Shown here: positions 42,985 to 50,690 of the stretch, piece after piece
Position numbering within the stretch: position 1 is the stretch's first letter
How the letters are laid out: every line of letters starts with the position of its first letter
Assembly (NCBI RefSeq): GCF_016900655.1
Contig: NZ_JACJKH010000006.1
Span: 1-64,000 of the forward strand
Direction: 5' to 3'
From: Drancourtella massiliensis
Lineage (GTDB): Bacteria > Bacillota > Clostridia > Lachnospirales > Lachnospiraceae
DNA length: 64,000 bases
Notes under the pieces: generated by a model
What the model was told of the DNA's origin: nothing
Databases searched by the model: none
What the model saw: only the letters and a program-made list of their open reading frames with translations
Translations under genes and position numbers: made by a program

Positions 42985-43617
42985 ATGCGTTTATATTTGA
43001 TTCGTCATGGTGAGACGGACTGGAATAAAGTGAAAAAACTGCAGGGAAAGTCGGATATTCCATTGAATGCCTTTGGAGAGCATCTGGCGGAAGAAACAGG
43101 AGAGGCATTAAGCACCGTCCCTTTTGATGTGGCTTATACCAGTCCTCTGAAGCGTGCCAGAAGGACGGCAGAGCTTGTTCTCGGAGACCGTAATGTTCCA
43201 ATTCTCGATGAGAAGAGAATCGAGGAGATGGGATTTGGCATTTACGAAGGGCTGATCTGTAAAGAAGAGGCATCTGAAATTCCGGATCCAGAGTTTTTCC
43301 AGTTTTTCCATGCTCCGGAAAAGTACCGTCCACCAAAAGGAGGAGAATCCTTTGAGGATGTCCTGAAAAGAACGGGGGATTTTCTGGAGGAGCTTCGTCA
43401 GGATCCTGCACGTGCAGGGCAGACGATTTTGATTGCGACCCACGGCGCAGCACTCTGTGCTCTTTTATGTCATATGAAGGGAGCAGATGTCAAAGATTTC
43501 TGGGGAACGGGAGTTCACAAGAACTGTGCGGTGACAATCGTGGACGTGACACCGGAAGAATACCGGATTGTAGAAGAAGGAAAAACCTACTATACAGAAG
43601 AAGTCAAACCATGGTAA
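42985..43617 (+). CDS. Histidine phosphatase family protein
   Basis: A 210-residue phosphatase of the phosphoglycerate mutase superfamily. The RHGETDWN motif with the phosphoacceptor His8 opens the protein, the second Arg and Glu are in TSPLKRARRTAE, and the second catalytic His is in IATHGAAL. Most such enzymes are broad phosphatases (for instance acting on sugar phosphates or alpha-ribazole phosphate), so the substrate is unknown. CAGGAGGG precedes the ATG; a terminator follows directly. Confidence 0.9.
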   Translation: MRLYLIRHGETDWNKVKKLQGKSDIPLNAFGEHLAEETGEALSTVPFDVAYTSPLKRARRTAELVLGDRNVPILDEKRIEEMGFGIYEGLICKEEASEIPDPEFFQFFHAPEKYRPPKGGESFEDVLKRTGDFLEELRQDPARAGQTILIATHGAALCALLCHMKGADVKDFWGTGVHKNCAVTIVDVTPEEYRIVEEGKTYYTEEVKPW

Positions 43618-43620
43618 CTT

Positions 43621-43664
43621 AAAATCCCCGTCTTGCGTATCTGGCCGCAGGACGGGGATTTTTT
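43621..43664. terminator. Bidirectional terminator between the phosphatase and the ABC-F gene
   Basis: AAAATCCCCGTC at 43621-43632 pairs with GACGGGGATTTTTT at 43651-43664, with an inner TGCG/CGCA stem. T runs on both strands suit both converging genes. Confidence 0.88.
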
Positions 43665-43687
43665 ATGGAAGATACACGTCTGGTATT

Positions 43688-45328
43688 TTAGTCATCTTCC
43701 TCTTCTTCAGCTGTGGTAGTATAAGTCTGGCGTTTTCTGGCCATCTCATCGCTTTCCAGATATTCATCATAGGTTGTGATCTTGTCAATCATCTGGCCGT
43801 TCGGCATGATTTCCATAATCCGGTTTGCTGTTGTCTGTACAATCTGATGGTCGCGGGAAGAGAAAAGAATCACTCCCGGGAATTTGATCATACCATTGTT
43901 AAGCGCAGTGATGGATTCCATATCCAGATGGTTGGTCGGCTCATCAAAAATCAGAACATTGGCTCCCGAAATCATCATCTTGGAAAGGAGGCAGCGTACC
44001 TTTTCCCCGCCTGAGAGAACATTGACACGCTTCATTCCATCGTCTCCTCCAAAGAGCATACGGCCAAGGAAGCCACGGACATAAGTCACGTCCTTCTCTT
44101 CAGAATACTGTGTCAGCCATTCTGTGATCGTATAGTTACTGTCAAATTCTTTTCCGCTGTCCTTTGGGAAATAGGCCTGAGAAGTTGTGATTCCCCATTT
44201 GTAGGTACCTTCATCCGGCTCAAGCTCTCCTGCGAGAATGCGGAAGAGGGTTGTCTTTGCAAGCTCGTTACTTCCGACAAAAGCGACTTTGTCATCGTGA
44301 TTGATGGTGAAGCTTAAATGATCCAGAACTTTCACTCCGTCAATAGTCTTGGTCAGATTTTCCACTGTCAGAACTTCATTACCGATTTCACGGTTTGGAC
44401 GGAAGTCGATGTACGGGTATTTTCTGCTGGAAGGACGGATTTCATCGAGCTGAATCTTTTCCAGAGCCTTCTTTCTGGAAGTCGCCTGCTTGGATTTGGA
44501 AGCATTGGCGCTGAAACGGGAGATAAACTCTTTGAGCTCTTTGATCTTTTCTTCCTTCTTCTTGTTTGCTTCTTTCATCTGCCGGATCAAAAGCTGGCTG
44601 GACTCATACCAGAAATCATAGTTTCCTGCATAGAGCTGGATTTTTCCATAATCGATATCTGCGATCTGAGTGCAGACCTTATTCAGGAAATAACGGTCGT
44701 GGGACACCACAATGACCGTATTTTCAAAGCTGATCAAAAATTCCTCCAGCCATGCGATGGCATCCAGATCCAGATGGTTGGTCGGCTCGTCCAGAAGAAG
44801 GATATCCGGATTTCCGAACAGTGCCTGTGCAAGCAGGACCTTCACCTTCTGTGCACCGGTCAGATTTTTCATATACTGATAATGAAGATCCGTTTCAATG
44901 CCAAGACCATTTAACAGACTGGCTGCATCAGATTCTGCCTCCCATCCGTTCATGGTAGCAAATTCTCCTTCGAGCTCACTTGCTTTCATGCCATCTTCAT
45001 CGGTAAAGTCTTCTTTGGCATAGAGCGCCTCTTTTTCTTTCATGATTTCGTATAACCGCGCATTTCCCATAATTACGGTATCCAAAACCATGTATTCATC
45101 ATATTTAAAATGATCCTGCTGAAGGAAAGAAAGACGCTCTCCCGGTGTAATGATCACTTCCCCGTTCGTCGGCTCCAGCTGTCCGGAAAGAATCTTCAGA
45201 AAAGTAGATTTTCCGGCCCCGTTGGCGCCAATCAGTCCATAACAGTTGCCTTCGGTGAATTTGATCGTTACGTCTTCAAACAGCGCTTTTTTCCCAACGC
45301 GAAGTGTGACATTATTTGTACTGATCAT
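43688..45328 (-). CDS. ABC-F family ATPase
   Basis: A 546-residue soluble protein with two ABC ATPase domains and no membrane part, a ribosome-binding translation factor type. The first Walker A is GANGAGKSTFL and the first signature is AQKVKVLLAQAL; the second Walker A reads GSNELAKTTLF, lacking the usual glycine before Lys, and the second signature is LSGGEKVRC with Walker B VLIFDEPTNHLD. The linker between domains is charged and helical. ATG 45328 is preferred, preceded by AAAGGAGAAC; longer frames upstream do not look coding. It resembles the YbiT/YdiF group; antibiotic resistance is possible but not shown. Confidence 0.9.
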   Translation of the reverse strand: MISTNNVTLRVGKKALFEDVTIKFTEGNCYGLIGANGAGKSTFLKILSGQLEPTNGEVIITPGERLSFLQQDHFKYDEYMVLDTVIMGNARLYEIMKEKEALYAKEDFTDEDGMKASELEGEFATMNGWEAESDAASLLNGLGIETDLHYQYMKNLTGAQKVKVLLAQALFGNPDILLLDEPTNHLDLDAIAWLEEFLISFENTVIVVSHDRYFLNKVCTQIADIDYGKIQLYAGNYDFWYESSQLLIRQMKEANKKKEEKIKELKEFISRFSANASKSKQATSRKKALEKIQLDEIRPSSRKYPYIDFRPNREIGNEVLTVENLTKTIDGVKVLDHLSFTINHDDKVAFVGSNELAKTTLFRILAGELEPDEGTYKWGITTSQAYFPKDSGKEFDSNYTITEWLTQYSEEKDVTYVRGFLGRMLFGGDDGMKRVNVLSGGEKVRCLLSKMMISGANVLIFDEPTNHLDMESITALNNGMIKFPGVILFSSRDHQIVQTTANRIMEIMPNGQMIDKITTYDEYLESDEMARKRQTYTTTAEEEEDD

Positions 45329-45461
45329 AGCGTTTCGTTCTCCTTTACGTGAATTCAGATTGTCTGCGTCATAATAACCATCGCCTATCTTATCACAATC
45401 CATATCCACTTGGCAAGGGATTTCCCCGGCAGAATCCGGTAAATGAACGAGTTGTGCCGGC

Positions 45462-46706
45462 TTATGACTTCTGCATGAATGCTTCGATTTCCTCAACTGT
45501 TTTCGGGATTCCTCCGCTGAGTACTTCGCAGCCGTCCTTTGTCACAACAAGAGTGTCTTCAATTCGGATGCCGATCCCAAGCTCATCGAAGTAGAGCCCC
45601 GGTTCCAGGGTGAAGACCATGTCCTCTTCCAGAAGGGCGTTATCGTCCCCTACATCATGCGTATAAAGACCAATATAATGGCCGGATCCATGAAAATAGT
45701 AGCGAATGATTTCTTCCGGCTTTTCGATCATGCCAATCCGGATCAGTTCTTCCGCCATCACCTGCTTGCTTAATTCCTGCAGCTCGTTTTTCGGCTGGCC
45801 CGGTTTCGTCGCAGCAATGGCAGCATCCAGTCCTTTTAAAACGATGTTGTAAAGGGTTTTCTGCTCCTCGGTAAAATGTCCGTTTATCGGATAGGTCCGA
45901 CTGACATCCGCGTCATATCCGCCCCATTTGGCACCAAGGTCATATAAAATCATGTCTCCATCTTTCATCAGACGGTCGTTGTCACTGTAATGCATGCAGC
46001 AGGCATTCGGACCGGAAGCAGCAATGGTTGGAAACGCGTGCGCAGCATTGTGGGACTTCAGGGAAAAATCAAAGTACGCTTCGCTTTCGTATTCATACAT
46101 GTCCGGTTTCAAATGGGAGAGCATGTTTTTTACGCCGATTTCCGTAATCTCACAGGCTTTGCGGTGCAGTGCGATTTCTTCCTTTGTTTTTACCTGGCGG
46201 AACCGCGCCAGATCCTGAAAGGTGTTATAAACCGGAAGAGTAGGATCAAAGTTATGGATGCGGCAGGCAAAGCTGCGGGCCTCATTTTTAACAAACGGAC
46301 GCTCCCATCCGGGAATGTCGATATAAACCTGATGAATCAGGCCCGGCTCGCCAAACAGCGGAATAGATTTTTCAAAACGCTCCAGATACTCCACCTGTTC
46401 GATGCCGGTTTCTTCCTTGACGCTTTCCTTTGTGTAAGAGACGCCGGTCCAGCGGGCAGCCTTTTCATCCGGGTGATCGATAAACAATGTCTCCCGGATA
46501 ACGCCGTTTCTCTTGACAACCATCAGGACAGCATCCGGATAGGAAAATCCTGTCAGATAATAAAAATTGGCATAGGGTGTAAAAGGATACATTTCATCCC
46601 CTTTCCATTCCTTTTCTGTGCCGGAAAAGACAAATCCGACAGAATTCTCATTCAGAACAGAAGCGTAGAGCGCCCGTCTGGAAGCATGAAATTCTTTGCT
46701 GATCAT
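45462..46706 (-). CDS. Xaa-Pro aminopeptidase (M24B)
   Basis: A 414-residue dinuclear metallopeptidase that removes an N-terminal residue next to proline. The AMP_N domain (FVFSGTEKEWKGDEMYPF, then NFYYLTGF) is followed by the pita-bread catalytic domain with metal ligands in YDLGAKWGGYDADVSRTY, HGSGHYIGLYTHDVGD, TLEPGLYF and IRIEDT. It lacks a signal peptide, so it is cytoplasmic. AAGGAGGAAC precedes the ATG. It stands alone, upstream of the ABC-F gene on the same strand. Confidence 0.93.
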   Translation of the reverse strand: MISKEFHASRRALYASVLNENSVGFVFSGTEKEWKGDEMYPFTPYANFYYLTGFSYPDAVLMVVKRNGVIRETLFIDHPDEKAARWTGVSYTKESVKEETGIEQVEYLERFEKSIPLFGEPGLIHQVYIDIPGWERPFVKNEARSFACRIHNFDPTLPVYNTFQDLARFRQVKTKEEIALHRKACEITEIGVKNMLSHLKPDMYEYESEAYFDFSLKSHNAAHAFPTIAASGPNACCMHYSDNDRLMKDGDMILYDLGAKWGGYDADVSRTYPINGHFTEEQKTLYNIVLKGLDAAIAATKPGQPKNELQELSKQVMAEELIRIGMIEKPEEIIRYYFHGSGHYIGLYTHDVGDDNALLEEDMVFTLEPGLYFDELGIGIRIEDTLVVTKDGCEVLSGGIPKTVEEIEAFMQKS

Positions 46707-46845
46707 AAATAAGTTCCTCCTTGTTCATTCGTTGAAACCAGTATAACACAGGAAGAAAGAAAAAGATCAAATTCATTGTTTACTTCATGAAAAGAAGCTG
46801 ATACTATAAAAGACAAAGGCAAAATTTGAAAGCAGGAGGAGAAAA

Positions 46846-47736
46846 ATGGACGAAAGACAGAATAGCCAGAATAACAAACTGATTCCTGCGGTTCTTGTTC
46901 TGGAAGGAGGCGCGACAAGAGGAGTATTTACCTCCGGAGTGCTTGACTTTCTTATGGAAAAAGATTTTTACACAACCGACGTGATCGGAGTATCCGCAGG
47001 GGCCTGCAACGCAATCGATTATGTGTCCAGGCAGATCGGACGCACGAAAAAGTGCATGATACACAAGGAAAAAGAATATGACTTTTATCTGGGCCTGCGC
47101 AAGATGGTCAAGGAAAAAAGCATGATGGATATGGATCTCATTTTTGACCGGTATCCAAAAGAGCTGATTCCATTTGACTTTGACACGTACTTCCAGTCGG
47201 AGATGAAATGTGATCAGGTAGTGACAAACTGCGAGACCGGGAAAGCAGAGTATCTCGATGAGAGAAAAGAAAAAGAACGGCTTCTAAAAATCTGCCGGGC
47301 TTCCAGCAGTATGCCGCTGGCAGCTCCGATCGTCCGGATTGACGGAGTTCCGTATCTGGATGGAGGACTTGCAGATTCCGTGCCGATCGAAAGAGCTTTA
47401 AAAAAGGGAAGGAAAAAGATTATTGTCATTCTGACAAGAAACGAGGGCTATCGGAAGAAGAAACCGTCCCTTGGAGAAACCAGAATCTATCGCGCTGCAT
47501 ATAAGAAATATCCGAATCTGGTCCGGACGATCCTGAGACGTCCTTATGTTTACAATAAGCAGATGGAGCAGATTGAGCAGTTGGAACGGAAAGGAGAAAT
47601 TTTTGTCCTCCGTCCGAAGATAAAAACGATAGGAAGAATGGAAAAGAATTACGATCGTCTTACATCGTTCTATGAGCACGGCTATGTGCAGATGAAAGAA
47701 GAGTATGAAAGACTGCTGGAATATTTAAATAAATAA
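46846..47736 (+). CDS. Patatin-like phospholipase
   Basis: A 296-residue cytoplasmic or membrane-associated lipid hydrolase. The oxyanion loop GGATRGVFTSG (residues 21-31), the nucleophile Ser50 in GVSAGA and the catalytic Asp172 in YLDGGLADS form the Ser-Asp dyad of the family. No signal peptide is present. Such proteins release fatty acids from phospholipids; the substrate here is unknown. AGCAGGAGGAG precedes the ATG. Confidence 0.92.
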   Translation: MDERQNSQNNKLIPAVLVLEGGATRGVFTSGVLDFLMEKDFYTTDVIGVSAGACNAIDYVSRQIGRTKKCMIHKEKEYDFYLGLRKMVKEKSMMDMDLIFDRYPKELIPFDFDTYFQSEMKCDQVVTNCETGKAEYLDERKEKERLLKICRASSSMPLAAPIVRIDGVPYLDGGLADSVPIERALKKGRKKIIVILTRNEGYRKKKPSLGETRIYRAAYKKYPNLVRTILRRPYVYNKQMEQIEQLERKGEIFVLRPKIKTIGRMEKNYDRLTSFYEHGYVQMKEEYERLLEYLNK

Positions 47737-47747
47737 AACGAAAAGCA

Positions 47748-47783
47748 AATAAGATCAGCTGAAGTGGCAACTGGTCTTATTTT
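47748..47783 (+). terminator. Terminator of the patatin gene
   Basis: AATAAGATCAG at 47748-47758 pairs with CTGGTCTTATT at 47771-47781 (one G-U), followed by TT. Confidence 0.65.
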
Positions 47784-48149
47784 GTGCCGACAGGTGATAA
47801 TAATAGATGCGAAAAAATGCTTTAACATAAATTTAGCATGAAATTAACGGTATAATTATTGAATCGAATTTGTAATGAAGATAATATTGGATTGAAAAAA
47901 TGTCTCTCTAAAACAGGAGAAAATCGACTTATGTTGAGCTTCTTATAGTTTGGTTGGTAAAAGATATGATTTCATGTTTTTTAAATCTATACGTGATTTT
48001 AAGATACAGCATTTATATCGGTTCTTTGATTTTTATCTGTCTTTTTCAGATAAAGCGCAGAAAATGGGGATTGTATACCTGGCGGATCTGTTCAGGCTGC
48101 ACGGTCGTGGATGTTCTGATTACATCGATATTCAGCAAACTGTTGTATT
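47784..48149. other. AT-rich gap without a supported gene
   Basis: About 370 bases of AT-rich DNA, unlike the surrounding coding sequence. A TATAAT-like box near 47850 lacks a good -35 box. Reading frames of up to 139 codons cross it, but they start at TTG without ribosome-binding sites, have atypical composition and run into the following terminator. It could be a decayed gene or a regulatory stretch; nothing more can be supported. Confidence 0.4.
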
Positions 48150-48203
48150 AAAAAAGGCCGGAAAGAAAAGGTTCAGTCGTGCCCTGTCCTTTCTGGCCTT
48201 TTG
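48150..48203. terminator. Terminator of truA, also active on the plus strand
   Basis: AAGGCCGGAAAG pairs with CTTTCTGGCCTT across about 20 bases; on the minus strand the 3' arm is followed by TTTTTTAA, on the plus strand by TTTT. Confidence 0.7.
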
Positions 48204-48209
48204 TCTGTA

Positions 48210-48953
48210 CTATTGTGGATATTCTGCCTCCTGGAAGAACAGGCCTTTTGGATCGATCGGATCAGATGCGGCTTCTTTGCCGTCAAAGATCCGTCCGATA
48301 TCGTCAACCGGACGCATTCCCTGTCCGATATCCAGGAGTGTGGAGATGATGATCCGTGCCATATTATGAAGGAAGTCATTGGCAGTGATAGTGAATTCCA
48401 GTTCATCCCCGCTTCCGTATATGTCAATGGAGAAGATTTCCTTGACTCCGCCTTTTTTCTTTTTAGAGGAAGAGAAGTGCTGAAAATCGTGGCGTCCAAC
48501 CAGAAGTCCGGATGCTTCACGCATCTTCTCAATATCCGGTTTCTTAAACAGATGATATACATACTTCCGTTCGAATACATCCGGCACTTCTGCAGTGGAG
48601 ATCCGGTAGATATAGGTGCGTTTCTTTGCATTTAAGGAAGCGTGGAAACGCTCCGGCATATCCTCTACTTCCAGAACAGCAATGTCGGAAGGGAGGTAGC
48701 GGTTAAGATAATGCTTGATTTCCCTGGCACTGAGGCTGCAGCCTGTATGGAAATTGACCGTCTGTGCGTAGGCATGGACTCCGGTCTCTGTCCTGGAAGC
48801 ACAGAAAAGCTCTGATTTCTGACCGGTCATCCGGAAAATTACTTCAGAAAGTTTTCCGGAAATGGTACTGGAAGTATCCTCACCGGCTCCGAGTCTCTGC
48901 CAGCCGTGGTATCTGGAGCCGTCGTATTCTATTGTCAGTCTGATATTTCGCAT
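48210..48953 (-). CDS. truA: tRNA pseudouridine synthase A with Glu at the catalytic Asp position
   Basis: TruA makes pseudouridine at positions 38-40 of the tRNA anticodon stem. The 247-residue protein starts with the family motif RLTIEYDGSRYHGWQ and ends with the expected NDFLHNMARIIISTLLDIG segment. The normally invariant catalytic motif RTDxGVHA reads SRTETGVHAYAQ: the aspartate is replaced by glutamate (codon GAG, plus-strand 48786-48788). ATG 48953 is chosen because AAAGGAGT precedes it. The protein may be a low-activity or non-canonical paralogue; no other truA lies in the window. Confidence 0.88.
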   Translation of the reverse strand: MRNIRLTIEYDGSRYHGWQRLGAGEDTSSTISGKLSEVIFRMTGQKSELFCASRTETGVHAYAQTVNFHTGCSLSAREIKHYLNRYLPSDIAVLEVEDMPERFHASLNAKKRTYIYRISTAEVPDVFERKYVYHLFKKPDIEKMREASGLLVGRHDFQHFSSSKKKKGGVKEIFSIDIYGSGDELEFTITANDFLHNMARIIISTLLDIGQGMRPVDDIGRIFDGKEAASDPIDPKGLFFQEAEYPQ

Positions 48954-49033
48954 AGATTTTACTCCTTTTTTCTTTTGTAGTACCATGATATAATAAAAAA
49001 AGGAAAAAAGAAAGTCAAAAAGAGGTTAAAATT

Positions 49034-49513
49034 ATGAGTGAAATCATACCAAAGAGAGTCGAGGATTCCATGGTGGAGACGGTCCATCTGGTGCGGCCTA
49101 CCCATCTGAATTCAGCCGGCCGTCTGTTTGGGGGCGTTTTGATGCAGTGGATTGACGAGGCAGCCGGTATTGTAGCAAAGCGTCATTGCATGAGCAATAT
49201 TACAACAGCTTCAGTAGATAATCTCCGGTTCATCCGCGGGGCTTATCAAAATGATATGGTTGTGATCCGGGCGAAAATGACTTATACAGGACACACATCC
49301 ATGGAAATCAGGGTAGATACCTATGTGGAGGATCCGACCGGCATGCGCCGGCCGATCAACCGTGCTTATTTTACGGTAGTGGCGCTGGACGAAAATGACC
49401 GTCCAAAAGAAGTTCCCCGTCTGATAGTCGAGTCTGAGACAGAAAAGGCCGAGTGGGAAGGGGCTCTGAAAAGAAGAGAAAACCGCCTGATGAGAAAAGA
49501 AGAAGGATTTTAA
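49034..49513 (+). CDS. Acyl-CoA thioesterase, hotdog fold
   Basis: A 159-residue hydrolase of acyl-CoA thioesters, YciA/BACH-like. The hotdog core is visible in HLNSAGRLFGGVLMQWIDEAAG, with the catalytic Asp of the family in this helix, and strands with VDNLRFIRGA and GHTSMEIRVDTYVE. The fatty acyl preference is unknown. It is divergent from truA and is followed by a strong terminator. Confidence 0.92.
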   Translation: MSEIIPKRVEDSMVETVHLVRPTHLNSAGRLFGGVLMQWIDEAAGIVAKRHCMSNITTASVDNLRFIRGAYQNDMVVIRAKMTYTGHTSMEIRVDTYVEDPTGMRRPINRAYFTVVALDENDRPKEVPRLIVESETEKAEWEGALKRRENRLMRKEEGF

Positions 49514-49541
49514 AGAGGAACTGTATTCAGTTCCTCTTTTT
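49512..49541. terminator. Bidirectional terminator after the thioesterase gene
   Basis: A perfect stem, AAAGAGGAACTG at 49512-49523 with CAGTTCCTCTTT at 49528-49539, tetraloop TATT, followed by TT. It overlaps the last codons of the converging minus-strand gene. Confidence 0.88.
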
Positions 49542-49829
49542 CCATGCAGCATTGACAAAGGCGACCATCTGGTCGATTCGGGCCTGTTCTTCCTTGCTTT
49601 TCCCTTCCTTTAAAAACTGGAGAATCAAAGTCATTTCATCCTCGGAAAATCGGATTCCTTTTTGATTTGCCTGAGTGATCAAAGACATCATGACAGGCGC
49701 CAGATTCCGGCCTGTTTTTCCCTGTGTCCTGTCAAATGCTGTCCGTATCAGTTCCTGTTTCAGCGGATCCAGGTTCCGGATCGCAGGATTCTTCATCCAT
49801 TCCGCCCACTGGCTGTCCTTCGGATTCAT
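49527..49829 (-). CDS. Hypothetical protein, C-terminal partner of an overlapping pair
   Basis: A 100-residue helical protein with no family recognised (PVMMSLITQANQKGIRFS, then EMTLILQFLKEGKSKEE). ATG 49829 is preceded, 11 bases upstream, by AAGGAGG. It overlaps the upstream minus-strand gene by 98 bases in the +1 frame relative to it. Either the two are separate, coupled genes or they are one gene split by an extra base in the A run near 49845. Pairs of similar small proteins occur in Lachnospiraceae as I recall, which favours two genes, but this is uncertain. Confidence 0.6.
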   Translation of the reverse strand: MNPKDSQWAEWMKNPAIRNLDPLKQELIRTAFDRTQGKTGRNLAPVMMSLITQANQKGIRFSEDEMTLILQFLKEGKSKEEQARIDQMVAFVNAAWKKRN

Positions 49830-50274
49830 CTTCAGCTTCGCCTCCTTTTTCAAACATTTGACTGTAGAGATCGAACATGTCGTCCGTGCCGGAAGGCATC
49901 ATGGACCGGAGCAGATCTGCCGGGCCGGGATGTTCTTCTGCGGGACCGGCAGCATTCATCATTTCCATCATGCTCATGGCGGAAAGAGCCATATCGATCT
50001 GTTCGGCCTCGTCTTCCTTCATATACGGGCGGAGCTCTTCGAAAATTTCCATTGCGCCCGCCTGTTTTGGCGAGAGACATTCCCCCAGGCCAAAATGAGG
50101 GAAGTTCCGGAAATATGCAAGTGTATTATGAAGCTCCATATATTTGATCCAAACAGCCAGAATTTTCTGAGTGCCGGAAGGCAGATAGGGGAGGAACAGC
50201 TTCATAATATGAAGATGTTCAGGTACTACCAGCATATCGAAAGGTGTCATGGGAAATGGAGTTTTGTTCTTCAT
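49732..50274 (-). CDS. Hypothetical protein, N-terminal partner of an overlapping pair
   Basis: A 180-residue protein with an N-terminal helical region (MTPFDMLVVPEHLHIMKLFL, then PYLPSGTQKILAVWIKYMEL) and a methionine- and acid-rich middle, with a low-complexity acidic tail of about 40 residues. No family is recognised and it has no signal peptide or membrane helix. The tail is encoded in the region that overlaps the following gene. Preceded by AGGAGATGC. Confidence 0.6.
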   Translation of the reverse strand: MKNKTPFPMTPFDMLVVPEHLHIMKLFLPYLPSGTQKILAVWIKYMELHNTLAYFRNFPHFGLGECLSPKQAGAMEIFEELRPYMKEDEAEQIDMALSAMSMMEMMNAAGPAEEHPGPADLLRSMMPSGTDDMFDLYSQMFEKGGEAEDESEGQPVGGMDEESCDPEPGSAETGTDTDSI

Positions 50275-50380
50275 ATGTTTGCATCTCCTATCTGATCCGG
50301 CGTTGTAAATATATATGTGAATAAAACCGAAAATATGCGGGCATCATATACTGGAAGAAAAAGGAAAAGGAGAATGAGAC

Positions 50381-50539
50381 ATGCCAAGAAAACTGATTCT
50401 GGACGGGAATACGGTTTATGAACTGGATGAAGAATGCATGCTGCAGCAAAAAAGTTCCGAATATGATAAAGAGACTCTCGCCGTTCACGTTAATAAAGAA
50501 GATGAGAAAAAAGCAGTAAGACGTCAGAACAGGAAATAG
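50381..50539 (+). CDS. Small charged hypothetical protein (52 residues)
   Basis: A short reading frame starting MPRKLILDGNTVYELDEEC and ending KKAVRRQNRK, half of whose residues are charged. It is supported by AAGGAAAAGGAGAATGAG just upstream, a stop 159 bases later and a terminator 50 bases after that. No family is recognised and no membrane segment is present. It is too short for common length cut-offs. Confidence 0.6.
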   Translation: MPRKLILDGNTVYELDEECMLQQKSSEYDKETLAVHVNKEDEKKAVRRQNRK

Positions 50540-50585
50540 ACCGGAGATGCAATGGATAACGTCTGTTTCAACTGCGGAAATTTTC

Positions 50586-50616
50586 AGGACCGGAGCAGCC
50601 GGTCCTGCTCTTTTTT
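50586..50616 (+). terminator. Terminator after the 52-residue gene
   Basis: AGGACCGG at 50586-50593 pairs perfectly with CCGGTCCT at 50599-50606; GCTCTTTTTT follows. Confidence 0.85.
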
Positions 50617-50690
50617 ATAACAGAAGTCTTTTAAAAAAGACAAAAAACTGCTATGATAAAAGACGATGAAAAAAGAAAGAAGGATGCATT

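Noticed and set aside
47950-48369. A 139-codon plus-strand frame before and inside truA
   Set aside because: It starts at TTG without a ribosome-binding site, crosses the truA terminator and runs antisense to truA.
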